Position numbers and translations under genes: made by a program | The notes under the pieces: model-generated | Databases searched by the model: none | Seen by the model: the letters and a program-made list of their open reading frames with translations, nothing else | Told to the model about the DNA's origin: nothing | Shown: positions 25,050 to 33,855 of the stretch, one piece after another | Layout of the letters: every line of letters starts with the position of its first letter | Position numbering within the stretch: the first letter of the stretch is position 1 | Origin: Nonomuraea fuscirosea | GTDB taxonomy: Bacteria; Actinomycetota; Actinomycetes; Streptosporangiales; Streptosporangiaceae | Assembly (NCBI RefSeq): GCF_003001935.1 | Contig: NZ_PVNG01000019.1 | Span: 62,001-126,000 of the forward strand | Direction: 5' to 3' | Length of the DNA: 64,000 nt

Positions 25050-26528
25050 ATGATCATCGCCCAGCCGTACCTCCCCCAGAAAGGGCACCACGTGCGCTTG
25101 TTATCGGCAAGACGCGCGGCACTGGCCGCGACCCTGACCGCCGTCACCTTGACGGGCGGCGTCCTCGCCGCCCCGGCCCCCGCCTCGGCCGCCGCCCAGC
25201 TCATCGCGAACGGCACCTTCGCCGGCACCACCGCCCCCTGGGCCGCCCTCGGGCAGGCCACCGTCACGGCCGAGTCGGGCCTCATGCGGGTCCAGGTCAG
25301 GCAGAACGTGGCCAACCCCTGGGACGCGATGGTGGCCTCGCCCACCACCGCCGCCCTGAACCCGGGCAGCAGCTACACCCTCTCCTTCGACGCGTACGCC
25401 ACCACCTCCTTCACCGCCAAGGCCACGGTCCAGTACACCGCCACCCCGAGCAGCAACCAGTCGCTGGCCACGGACGTGCCGCTGACCGCGACGAGCAGGC
25501 GCTACAGCTTCCCGTTCACGGCCGCCCAGGCCGGCGCCACCGCGGCCGAGGTGACCTTCCAGCTCGGCGGTTCCGGCGGCACGCCGGTCGTCCGCTTCGA
25601 CAACGTCTCGCTGATGGAGACGCAGACGAGCCGCCCGACCGGCCTGTACGTCTCCCCGCTGTCGCACCCGGCCGACTGGGCCGCCAGGAACTCCGGCACG
25701 GCCGAGGGCCAGGCCGTCATGAACGCCATCGGCAGCAAGCCGATCTTCGAGTGGTTCGGCGGCTGGTTCCCCGACATCACCCGGGCCGTGGACACGTACG
25801 TGGGCGCCGCGCAGGCCGCGGACAAGCTGCCGATGCTGGTGGCCTACAACATCCCCAACCGCGACGCGTGCGCGCATCTCTCGGGCGGAGGCGCGGGCGA
25901 CGCCCCGGGTTACCACGCCTGGATCACCGACTTCGCCAAGGCGATCGGCAACCGCCACGCCGTCGTGGTGCTGGAGCCGGACGCGATCGCCGCCGCCCCG
26001 TGCCTGCCGGAGATCGGCGAGGACCCAGAGGAGCAGTTCCGGATCCTGCTGGACGCCACCCAGGTGCTGCGCGCCCAGGCGCCGAACGCGTGGGTGTACC
26101 TCGACGCGGGCAACGCCACCTGGCGGGCGGCGGACTGGACGGCGACGGCGCTGGTCAAGTCGGGTGTCGCCAACACGCGCGGCTTTTCGGTAAACGTATC
26201 CAATTACCTCTCCACCGCCGACAGCGAGCGGTTCGCGGTCGCGGTCAACGGTCACCTGCCCGCGACGGTGGGCGCGAAGAAGTACGTGATCGACACGAGC
26301 CGGAACGGCAACGGCCCGTACACCGACGACACTCCCGATGACAACTGGTGCAACCCGCCGGGGCGCAAGCTCGGCACTCCTCCGGTGCGGCAGACGAGCG
26401 GGGCCGAGTACCTGTTCTGGGTCAAGGTGCCGGGCGACTCCGACGGCGAGTGCGGGATCGGCGGCTCCATCCCCGCCGGCCAGTTCAGCCCCGGCCTGGC
26501 CATGGCCCTGATCAACGGCGCGTCCTGA
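25050..26528 (+). CDS. Secreted GH6 glycanase (endoglucanase/cellobiohydrolase) with N-terminal CBM
   Basis: 492 residues. Signal peptide up to about residue 48 (VTLTGGVLAAPAPASA). Residues 50-190 are a CBM4/9-like beta-sandwich (LIANGTFAGTTAPW ... VVRFDNVSLME). The GH6 domain covers about 195-492: YNIPNRDACAHLSGG, the catalytic acid D311 in VVVLEPDAIAAAPC, VYLDAGNATW, GFSVNVSNY, the second Asp D415 in YVIDTSRNGNG, then NPPGRKLG and WVKVPGDSDGEC. This family cleaves beta-1,4-glucan with inversion. ATG 25050 has a good gaggga site; GTG 25092 would give a shorter signal peptide. Confidence 0.94.
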   Translation: MIIAQPYLPQKGHHVRLLSARRAALAATLTAVTLTGGVLAAPAPASAAAQLIANGTFAGTTAPWAALGQATVTAESGLMRVQVRQNVANPWDAMVASPTTAALNPGSSYTLSFDAYATTSFTAKATVQYTATPSSNQSLATDVPLTATSRRYSFPFTAAQAGATAAEVTFQLGGSGGTPVVRFDNVSLMETQTSRPTGLYVSPLSHPADWAARNSGTAEGQAVMNAIGSKPIFEWFGGWFPDITRAVDTYVGAAQAADKLPMLVAYNIPNRDACAHLSGGGAGDAPGYHAWITDFAKAIGNRHAVVVLEPDAIAAAPCLPEIGEDPEEQFRILLDATQVLRAQAPNAWVYLDAGNATWRAADWTATALVKSGVANTRGFSVNVSNYLSTADSERFAVAVNGHLPATVGAKKYVIDTSRNGNGPYTDDTPDDNWCNPPGRKLGTPPVRQTSGAEYLFWVKVPGDSDGECGIGGSIPAGQFSPGLAMALINGAS

Positions 26529-26541
26529 CGTGGGAGGACGG

Positions 26542-27897
26542 ATGTTCAACTGGAGGACGTGCGCGGCGGGCGTGTCCGCCGCCGCGCTGCTGGCCACGGG
26601 CGTGGTCAGCACCCCGGCGGCCGCGGCGGCCGATCCCGCCACCTACTACGTCGACAGCGTCGCCGGGCGCGACACCGCCAACGGCACCTCTGAGGCGACC
26701 GCCTGGCGCACGCTGGCCAAGGCCAACGCGGCCGACCTGACCCCCGGCTCCAAGCTGCTGCTGCGCCGGGGATCGGCGTGGTCCGAGCAACTGGTGGTCT
26801 CCAGGTCGGGCGAGGAGGACAACCCGATCACCGTGGACGCCTACGGCTCCGGCGCCAGGCCCGTGATCAAGGCGGGCCCCGCCTACTCGTGTGTCCTGCT
26901 GTCCGGCGACTACATCGAACTGCTGAACGTGCAGGTCGGCGTCAAGGGCGCGGCGCGCTGCCTGTGGTCGGGGGTGACGGTGGAGGGTGACCACAACTTC
27001 CTCAAGGGCAACTACTTCACCGGCAACTCGGCCGCCGTCTACATCGACGAGCAGGCCCGCTACACCTCGGTCAACGCCAACGACTTCGTCGACAACAACG
27101 TCATGAGCGTCAACACCGACGCCGAGGAGATGGGGGAGGAGTACGCCGACGACGACGCGGGCGCCTTCGCCATCCTGGTGCACGGCGACGACTCCGAGAT
27201 CTCCTGGAACGACATCAGGGGCTCGATCGCCCAGAGCTACGACTACGTCTGGGACGGCGCGGCCGTCGAGATCTTCAAGGGCTCGCGCACCTGGGTGCAC
27301 CACAACACCTCGGTGGACAACGACACCTTCACCGAACTGGGCACCGACAGGGAGCCGACGGGCGAGACCAGGGACCCGGACGGCGTCTCGGACAACGTGT
27401 TCGAGTACAACGAGATCTACGGCACGCGTACCAGAGGAGGGCTCGTCACCCGGGGGCCGTTCAAGGAGACCCCGGACCACGCGCCGGACGTGAACGGCCC
27501 CGTGCTGCGCACGATCTTCAGGAACAACTCGATCAACCTGCCGAACGAGGACGCCGAAGGCGTGGTCTGCGACTCGAACTGCACCAACGAGCACCTGACC
27601 ATGACCCAGAACGCCGTCTACGCCGCCAAGAAGAGCGCCTACGGGCCCGGCATCACGGGGACCGCCAACTCCTACAACGTGCTGGAAGGCGAGCAGTACC
27701 AGCTGGGCGACGACGGCGTCGGCAACGTCTTCGAAGATCCCAAGTTCGACCCGGCCCGCCCGCTCCAGCTGCTCCCCGGCAGCAAGGCGATCGGGCTCGG
27801 CCGCCAGGCGTACGGGGAGATCGCGCTGAACGGCGTCGCGATCGGCTCCAACGGCGGCATCGAGGCCGGCGCCTACGAGTACATGCCGGCCCGATAA
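26542..27897 (+). CDS. Secreted right-handed parallel beta-helix protein
   Basis: 451 residues from ATG 26542 (gggagg just upstream). Signal peptide MFNWRTCAAGVSAAALLATG up to about residue 35. It opens with YYVDSVAGRDTANGTSEATA, typical of the pectate-lyase-like beta-helix proteins, followed by Asn/Asp-rich coils (LKGNYFTGNSAAVYIDEQA, NDFVDNNVMSVNTDAEEMGE, WVHHNTSVDNDTF). Two cysteine pairs are possible. Polysaccharide lyase or hydrolase activity is likely, but no family-specific catalytic motif can be assigned by eye. It begins 13 bases after the GH6 gene, so they are probably one transcript. Confidence 0.85.
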   Translation: MFNWRTCAAGVSAAALLATGVVSTPAAAAADPATYYVDSVAGRDTANGTSEATAWRTLAKANAADLTPGSKLLLRRGSAWSEQLVVSRSGEEDNPITVDAYGSGARPVIKAGPAYSCVLLSGDYIELLNVQVGVKGAARCLWSGVTVEGDHNFLKGNYFTGNSAAVYIDEQARYTSVNANDFVDNNVMSVNTDAEEMGEEYADDDAGAFAILVHGDDSEISWNDIRGSIAQSYDYVWDGAAVEIFKGSRTWVHHNTSVDNDTFTELGTDREPTGETRDPDGVSDNVFEYNEIYGTRTRGGLVTRGPFKETPDHAPDVNGPVLRTIFRNNSINLPNEDAEGVVCDSNCTNEHLTMTQNAVYAAKKSAYGPGITGTANSYNVLEGEQYQLGDDGVGNVFEDPKFDPARPLQLLPGSKAIGLGRQAYGEIALNGVAIGSNGGIEAGAYEYMPAR

Positions 27898-27901
27898 AGG
27901 G

Positions 27902-29458
27902 TCAGAAGCCGCGCGTGCGCCGCAGGGCGGGCGGGCGGCCGTCCGGATCCACCGCCAGCCGGTACAGAGGCAGCGCCATGAGCTTCTGCGCATGGGACAG
28001 GCGCGGCGCCGGATGAGGACGCAGGCGGCCGGGAGGGCGCGACCCCTCCCGGCCGTTCTCGTGCCAGGACTCCAGCTCCCGGGCCGAGCGGGCGAACGCC
28101 TCGAACGCGGCCACCGGGTCGCACAACTCGTCCAGCCGATCGGCGGGCAGGTCGAGGTGCTCGCCCATGAGCGACAGCCGCAGGTCCCTGGCGAAGCGCC
28201 GGCCACCGGCGGGCGGACGGGGGTCCTCCCGCTCGTCCAGGACGGCGCAGCTCAGCTCGGAGTCGTACGTCCACGACCGCAGGTTGACGTTGTCGGAGCC
28301 GACCGCGGCCCAGATGTCGTCCACGACGCACACCTTCGCGTGCACGTACACCGGCGTGCCCTGATGGTTCTCCAGGTCGTAGACGGCCACCCGGTCGCCG
28401 CCCGCCGTGAGCAGGCGGCGCAGCGCGTCGACGCGGCCGATGAGGCTGGCCGGACCGGCCAGCCAGCCGTCCTGGTCGGGATGGCGCGGCACCACCACGA
28501 CCATGCGCAGCTCCGGCTCGCGCTCCAGCGCGCGGGCGAACGGCTCGATCACGTCGGTGGACCACAGGTACTGGTCCTCCAGATAGATCAGCTTGCCGGC
28601 GCGGGCCAGCACCTTGCGGTAGGCGTGGGCGATGCTGCGCTCGCCCTCGGGCGCGAACGGGTAGCCGCCGCGCCGGGCCGGATAGGTGCGCAGCAGCTGT
28701 ACATGGTGGTGACCGGCCCGCGGCGGGGGCGGCCCAGGACGGGGCAGCGGGGGAGCGTCGTCGAGGCGGCCGAGCCGGTCGCGCAGCCGCCGCAGCGGAT
28801 CGCGGGTCTCGGGGGCGGGGTCCTCCCAGCGCTCGCAGAACACCTGCTCCACCTGCGCCACGGCCGGGCCTTGGATGGAGACCTGGACGTCGTGCCAGGG
28901 CGGGCGCGGGCCGTACACGCCGGGCATCGGCGCCGGCTGCGGGTCCCCCTCGTGCGCGGCGTCGTCGCGGCGGCTGTGGCACAGGTCGATGCCGCCGACG
29001 AAGGCCACGTCCCGCTCGGGGCCTTCGTCGTGGCGCAGGATGACGAACTTCTGGTGGTGCGAGCCGCCCACGGCGGTGCGCGTGTCGAGCAGGGCCTGCC
29101 CGCCGGTGTCCTCGATCTCCTGGCCGAGGTGGCGGTTCTCGGCGGAGCTGAAGCGCAGCAGGTCCAGATGGGAGCGCCAGATGAGGCCGCGGACGAGGGC
29201 GCCGCGGCGCGCGGCCGCCGCCATCGCCTCGCCCACGCTCGGCCCGCCGGGGGTCAGCCGCTCGTCGGGGTCGCCCCGCCAGTCGGCGAACAGCAGCAGG
29301 TCGTCCGCGCCCAGCCGCTCCAGGTGCGCGCGCAGCTCGGCGAAGTAGGTGGCGCCGTGGACGAGGGGCCGCACGTCGTTGCCCTCCGTCCAGGGATCGA
29401 GCCGGGTCGCCGGGTTGCCCCGCTCGTCCCCGGTGAGGAACCAGTCCTGGATGCGCAT
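27902..29458 (-). CDS. Phospholipase D-family protein
   Basis: 518 residues with two HKD motifs: HHQKFVILRHD (H135, K137, D144) followed by GGIDLCHSRRDD, and VHAKVCVVDD (H373, K375, D380) followed by GSDNVNLRSW. Both are required for the two-histidine PLD mechanism. No signal peptide is visible (MRIQDWFLTGDERGNPATRL), so it acts in the cytoplasm, unlike secreted streptomycete PLD. The Pro-rich linker (about 235-248) separates the halves. Phospholipid or cardiolipin-type chemistry is likely. It is convergent to the beta-helix gene with 4 bases between. Confidence 0.93.
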   Translation of the reverse strand: MRIQDWFLTGDERGNPATRLDPWTEGNDVRPLVHGATYFAELRAHLERLGADDLLLFADWRGDPDERLTPGGPSVGEAMAAAARRGALVRGLIWRSHLDLLRFSSAENRHLGQEIEDTGGQALLDTRTAVGGSHHQKFVILRHDEGPERDVAFVGGIDLCHSRRDDAAHEGDPQPAPMPGVYGPRPPWHDVQVSIQGPAVAQVEQVFCERWEDPAPETRDPLRRLRDRLGRLDDAPPLPRPGPPPPRAGHHHVQLLRTYPARRGGYPFAPEGERSIAHAYRKVLARAGKLIYLEDQYLWSTDVIEPFARALEREPELRMVVVVPRHPDQDGWLAGPASLIGRVDALRRLLTAGGDRVAVYDLENHQGTPVYVHAKVCVVDDIWAAVGSDNVNLRSWTYDSELSCAVLDEREDPRPPAGGRRFARDLRLSLMGEHLDLPADRLDELCDPVAAFEAFARSARELESWHENGREGSRPPGRLRPHPAPRLSHAQKLMALPLYRLAVDPDGRPPALRRTRGF

Positions 29459-29468
29459 TCGTCCATCG

Positions 29469-30090
29469 CTACCCGGGCAGCGGCGGGTGATACCTGTGCC
29501 AGGCCGGTTCCGGTCCCCCCGCGGCGGCGGGGCGGTGGGCGGGCAGGCGGACGGTGAACGTGGCGCCGCCGCCCGGCCGGCCGTCCGCGGTGATCGTGCC
29601 GTCGTGGCCGTCCACGACCTCCCGTACGAGCGCCAGTCCCAGCCCGAACCGGGCGCCCTCGAACCGGGTGAACAGCCGCTCGGCGTCGCGGGGATCCAGG
29701 CCCGCGCCGTCGTCCCTGACCGTGAGCAGCACCGCGTCCCGGCCGCCCGACAGGGTGATCCAGAGCCGCAGCGTGGCCCTGGCGTTCTCGGCCGCGGCCA
29801 GCTCGGCGGCCAGCACGGCCAGGTCCACCGGGCCGAACGGGCCGCGCAACTGCTTGAACCTGGCCGCCCGCAGCAGGTTCTCGACCACCTCGCCGAGCTG
29901 CCTGGTGCCGTCGACGAGCTGGTCCACCTCGTCGATGAGCAGGATGGGGTCGGTGCCGCCGCGGATGCGGCGCGACAGCAGCTGGGCGCGGGTGTGCAGG
30001 CGGGTCAGCGGGGAGCGCAGCTCGTGGCTGACGTCGGCGGCGAAGCGCCGCTGGCGGGCCAGGGCCTCGCCCGGCCGAGCGCCGTCAGCG
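29469..30090 (-). pseudogene. Degenerate sensor histidine kinase
   Basis: The kinase core is recognisable: H-box RRFAADVSHELRSPLTRLHT, dimerisation helix, PVDLAVLAAELA, G1 VRDDGAGLDPRDAERLFTRF and G2 GLGLALVREVVDGHDG. The membrane and HAMP parts are missing, and the N-box (usually RxxxNLLxNAxRH) is reduced to AAENARATLRL, consistent with an in-frame deletion of about 40-50 codons that removes ATP-lid residues. The 5' side runs into a different gene fragment. Not expected to work. Confidence 0.75.
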
Positions 30091-30390
30091 CGGGCAGGGC
30101 CGCGGGCGCGCCGGGTGAGCTCAGGACGGTGCCGTCGGCGCGCAGTTCGTACAGCCACACGCAGGGCGGCGGGTGCGCGACGGGGGAGCCGCGGGGCGGT
30201 CCTTGACGGCGACCGCCCGGCCGGGGCCCCGTCCGGCCTCGCGCAGCGCGTCCGTCAGCCGCCGGATCAGCTCCAGCAGCTCGCCGCGCGTGACGATCCT
30301 GGCTCCGTGCTCGAACGCCGGGGTCGCGGGGGCAGCGCGCAATGCGTCGAGCAGGGGGGTGGGGAAGAGCATGCTCGGCTCCTCATTCAC
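30091..30390 (-). pseudogene. 5' fragment of an acyl-CoA-synthetase-type (AMP-binding) gene
   Basis: From 30390 the frame reads MNEEPSMLFPTPLLDALRAA, then ATPAFEHGARIVTRGELLEL, IRRLTDALREAGRGPGRAVA, which is the N-terminal entry region of adenylate-forming ligases (LxxxAxxxPxxPAxxxxxxxxTYxEL). It loses the family pattern after VKDRPAAPPS and stops at 30121. In another frame the following bases read CVWLYELRADGTVLSSPG, possibly more of the same or of a second gene. The remainder is replaced by the kinase remnant. Confidence 0.55.
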
Positions 30391-30462
30391 AGCAGTGGCC
30401 TATTGCCCTATGTCGTCATATAACGGGATTCACATCAGAGGCGGATCAGAGACGAGCCTGAC

Positions 30463-31161
30463 GTGAAGGTCATCGGCGCGGGATTCGGCCGCACGGGCAC
30501 CAGGTCCCTGCAGGCGGCGCTCGAACTACTGGGCCTCGGGCCCTGCTACCACATGTCGACCGTCGTCGCCGAGCCGTACCGGGTGCGGCAGTGGCTCGAC
30601 GTCGGTGAGGGCCGCTCCCGCGACTGGGACACGCTGTTCGCCGGGTTCCGGTCCGCCGTCGACTGGCCCGCGGCCGCGTACTGGCGCGAACTGGCCGCGC
30701 ACCACCCCGATGCCAAGGTCATCCTCACCGTCCGCGACCCCGGCCGCTGGTACGACAGCGTCAGCGAGACCATCTTCCGCGCCTTCCTCGAACAGCGCCG
30801 CCCGCCGCCGCACCGCCGCCTGATCCGCTGGCTGGTCCGCCGGCTGGTGGCCTGGCGGGCCCCGGACTTCGCCCTCTTCCCGCGCATGGCCAGGGCGACT
30901 TTCATCGACCCCGTCTTCGACGGCCGCCTCGACGACCGCGACCACGTCCTCGAGGTGTTCGAACGGCACATCGCCGAGGTGAAGGACGCGATCCCCGCCG
31001 AGCGACTGCTGGTGTTCGAGGCGGGGGACGGGTGGGAGCCACTGTGCGCGTTCCTCGGGGTGCCGGTGCCGGCGCAGCCGTACCCACGGGTCAACGAACG
31101 GGCGGCCTTCCGCCGCCAACGCCCCCGCCGCCTGGCCCGCCTCATCCTCCGCGGCCGCTGA
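30463..31161 (+). CDS. Sulfotransferase-family protein
   Basis: 232 residues from GTG 30463. The 5'-phosphosulfate loop is VIGAGFGRTGTRSLQAALEL (PSB, TGT), the middle VILTVRDPGRWYDSV carries the 3'-phosphate motif, and PRVNERAAFRR ends the fold. This matches the small Sulfotransfer_4 group (also found in eukaryotes), here probably using PAPS as donor. Acceptor unknown. The gene stands alone and is followed by 31-bp tandem repeats. No signal peptide. Confidence 0.9.
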   Translation: MKVIGAGFGRTGTRSLQAALELLGLGPCYHMSTVVAEPYRVRQWLDVGEGRSRDWDTLFAGFRSAVDWPAAAYWRELAAHHPDAKVILTVRDPGRWYDSVSETIFRAFLEQRRPPPHRRLIRWLVRRLVAWRAPDFALFPRMARATFIDPVFDGRLDDRDHVLEVFERHIAEVKDAIPAERLLVFEAGDGWEPLCAFLGVPVPAQPYPRVNERAAFRRQRPRRLARLILRGR

Positions 31162-31195
31162 CAACCTCCGTTGCGGCCTCGCAGAACCTGCGCCA

Positions 31196-31257
31196 GCCTC
31201 GCGGGACCTGCGCCCGTTGCGGCCGAGCCTCGCGGGACCTGCGTCCGTTGCGGCCGA
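31196..31257. repeat. 31-bp tandem repeat
   Basis: gcctcgcgggacctgcg...gttgcggccga occurs at 31196-31226 and 31227-31257 with a single difference, preceded by a decayed copy at about 31168-31195. It lies directly after the sulfotransferase stop and before the convergent DUF4352 gene, where it may simply be a slippage product. Confidence 0.75.
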
Positions 31258-31280
31258 TCACCTCCGGGCGGTGGAGCTCG

Positions 31281-32408
31281 TCAGGACAGTGTCCACTCGC
31301 CCTTCTGCTCGGCGTACCCGCTGTCCAGCGCGAACTGGAACTTCGCCGGCACCGCGCTCTCCGGCACCTCGAACACGATCATCCCCTTGCGCGAGTCGCC
31401 CGAGTTGATCGTCGCGCTGCCGCCGAAGCTCTGACCTTCGCGGACTCCGTAGACGGAGGAGCGGTACTGCTGGCCCTGGGTGTCGATGAGCCAGGCGCCG
31501 TTCGACGGCGCGTCGCCGTAGACGGCCTGGCTGGTGTTGACGAGCGTGACCTGGACGGCGACCAGTTTGGCGCCCGCCTTCGGCTTGAGCAGGTCGGAGG
31601 CGGGGGTGGCCGCGGCGACCAGCTGGTTCACGGTCACGCTCATCTGCAGACCGGGCGTGCGTCCCGCCAACGTCACCGCCTCACCAACCGCGACCGGCCC
31701 CCGCCCCGCCTGTCCCGTCTGCCCAGTCGAGTCCTGTACCGTCTGCCCGGCCGGATCCTGCCCTGCCGGGCCGGCCGAATCCTGCCCGGTCTGCTCTGCG
31801 GGGTCCTGCACCGTCTGCCCGGTAGAGTCTCGCGCCGCCTGCCCGGCAGGATCTTGGACCGTCTGTCCGTCCGGGTTCTGGGCGACCTGCCCGGCCGCGT
31901 CCTGTCCCGTCTGACCGGTGGCCGGATCGGTTGTGTCCTGCGCGGACGGGTCCCCGAGCGGCTCGCGGGACGGCATGACCATGATTGCCCCATCAGCCAC
32001 CGGACCCCCGCCGGTGTCCGTCAGCACCATCGTCACGGCCGCACCTCCGCTGAGGAGCAGCAGCGGGACGCCCACCGCGAGCAGCACGATCAGCGCCACG
32101 TTGGACGAGAGCGGCGACGACGGCTGAACGGACGACGTCGACGGGGGAGACGACGCCGGCCAGGAAGGGGGAGGCTGGGAGGCCGGCGACGTCGGCCCGG
32201 GAGGCGGTGGCGGAGGGAACGGCCGTGGCTGGGGAAACGGCGATGCCTGGCGCCGTTGGCCGTACTGCGGTGGAGGCGCGCCACGGCCATGGGGCTGCTG
32301 CCACGGAGGACCGTACGGGCTCTGCGGCGGTCGCGCAGGACCATAGGGGCCGTGCGGCGGTTGCGCAGGGCCGTACGGGCCTTGCGGCGGCTGGGGCGGA
32401 AAGGCCAT
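31281..32408 (-). CDS. Single-pass membrane protein with C-terminal DUF4352 domain
   Basis: 375 residues. Residues 1-100 are Pro/Gly/Tyr-rich with a repeated GPYGPA-type motif (PQGPYGPAQPPHGPYGPARP), cytoplasmic. One membrane helix follows (NVALIVLLAVGVPLLLLSGG). The extracellular linker has about eight degenerate DPAGQTVQ-type 7-9-residue repeats. The last 130 residues form a beta-sandwich of the DUF4352 (immunoglobulin-like) type (LVAVQVTLVNTSQAVYGDAP, SATINSGDSRKGMIVFEVPE). Presumably a surface-displayed protein. The linker length is likely variable between strains. Confidence 0.88.
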   Translation of the reverse strand: MAFPPQPPQGPYGPAQPPHGPYGPARPPQSPYGPPWQQPHGRGAPPPQYGQRRQASPFPQPRPFPPPPPPGPTSPASQPPPSWPASSPPSTSSVQPSSPLSSNVALIVLLAVGVPLLLLSGGAAVTMVLTDTGGGPVADGAIMVMPSREPLGDPSAQDTTDPATGQTGQDAAGQVAQNPDGQTVQDPAGQAARDSTGQTVQDPAEQTGQDSAGPAGQDPAGQTVQDSTGQTGQAGRGPVAVGEAVTLAGRTPGLQMSVTVNQLVAAATPASDLLKPKAGAKLVAVQVTLVNTSQAVYGDAPSNGAWLIDTQGQQYRSSVYGVREGQSFGGSATINSGDSRKGMIVFEVPESAVPAKFQFALDSGYAEQKGEWTLS

Positions 32409-32566
32409 GACGGGGCTCCTGGTCGAAGACGGCAGTATTGGGACGTTCCAGGAGCGGGTCCGGTTGACTGGATCTTCGCCGGAGAACCCGACGCCGCCTC
32501 AGCCGACCCAATGGAGAGAAGCCGGTGCTGCCTCTGCCGGTGCAGGCGGGAGAAGTCGGCGCCGGC

Positions 32567-33782
32567 TCAGGTGGTGTCGCGGGTGGCGAGCAGGGCGTCG
32601 ATGCGGGCGATGGTCAGGGGACGGGCGAGCATCGAACGGAGTCTGGACCGGGCCCTGGAACGGTTCTCCGCGGACTCCCGCGACGACATCGCCCGATTCG
32701 CGTAGATCTCCAGCAGATGACCCTGCTCCGCGATGGCCATGGAGAAGTCGGCCGGCTCGGCGAGAACACCGGGGCCGCCATCGTCCCGGTAGGCCCGCCA
32801 CGCCTGTGCCGCATCGGGAAGCGGAAGGTCGGCCAGGATCTTCGCCAGCTCCCAGGCCGGCCGCGCCGACCCGCAGTTCTCCCAGTCCAGCACCACCACA
32901 CCACCGTCCAGAGCCCGCCGCACGTTCTCCACGTTGACGTCGCGGTGGCACGTCTCCAGCGAGGCCGTGCCGGGCGGGACGACAAGGGCGTCCAGCGCGA
33001 CCAGCTCAGGCAGCAGCCGCCCCAAAGCACCCACCCACCCCCATTCCGCCTCCCCGCCGACCTCCAGCCTCACATCGGCCCCCGACCCGGCATCTGTGCC
33101 CAGCTCCGCACGCGTGTCCAGGCCCGCATCGGCGCCCAGGCCCAGCTCCGCACGCGTGTCCAGGCCCGCGTCGGCGCCCAGGCCCGGATCCGTACCCGTG
33201 CCCAAGCCCGGATCCCTACCTGTGCCTGGGCCCGCATTCGTACCTGTGCCCAGACCCGTGTTCGTGTCCAGATCCGCGTCTACGGTCGGCAGCGCGCCCG
33301 CTTCCCGGGCCGCGTCGGTGGCGGCCTTCAGCAAGGACTCCCAGCGGGTGCGGCCGAGGGGTTCGGCGAACCAGGGGACGACGGGGCCCTCGGCGGGGTG
33401 TCCGATTCGGTGCAGGTGGGCCGTCACCGCGCCCAGCTCCCGCCCCGTGACCACGTCCCCGTCCACCAGGTCCACCCAGGCGTACACCCGGAACCCCCCC
33501 GTGCAGCACCGCGCCCCGCGTCGTCACCCGCGGCTCCGGCAGCCGGATGCCCGCCTTCGCCGCCGCCCGCTGGAAGGCGAGGTCGGCGCGTACCTCGCGT
33601 TCCTCGACGGGCACCAGCAGCTCCTTGACCGCCCACGTGCCGGCGTCGGTGTCGAGTCGCCAGATCCGGCCCAGTTCGCCGCGCGCCGCGTACACCGGGG
33701 GTCGCAGTGGCCGGCCCAGGTCGTACGCCGACGCCACCGCCGCGGACCACGTTTCGGCCGGCGCGCCAGGGGATTCGGACAT
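32567..33782 (-). pseudogene. Aminoglycoside-phosphotransferase-family kinase, frameshifted
   Basis: Start ATG 33782 (MSESPGAPAETWSAAVASAY); the ATP site follows (IWRLDTDAGTWAVKELLVP). At 33494-33500 a run of seven C (G on this strand) shifts the frame; with six, VLHGG would continue as FRVYAWVDLVDGD. The C-terminal lobe is normal: catalytic CHRDVNVENVRRALDGG and VVVLDWENCG, the HxDxxxxN/DxE of APH/choline-kinase folds. Between the lobes sits a 60-residue insertion of LGTGTDPGLGADAGLDT-type repeats. Whether the frameshift is real or a sequencing error cannot be told. Substrate unknown. Confidence 0.8.
33101..33184. repeat. 42-bp tandem repeat inside the phosphotransferase gene
   Basis: Two 42-bp units start at 33101 and 33143 (cagctccgcacgcgtgtcca...), differing at one base, and encode LGADAGLDTRAE-type 14-residue repeats. 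Downstream (33185-33290) a further degenerate series of ggatccgtacccgtgccc-type units encodes Gly/Thr/Asp repeats. Length is a multiple of three, so the reading frame is kept within the repeats. Confidence 0.8.
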
Positions 33783-33855
33783 GGTGACTCCTGGTTCGGG
33801 GATGGGGTCCATCGTAGGGTGGCGGCAGCTCGCGGCAGGCTCCGAGGAGGCGTCC

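Noticed and set aside
31196..31257. CRISPR array
   Set aside because: Units are directly adjacent without spacers; no cas genes in the window.
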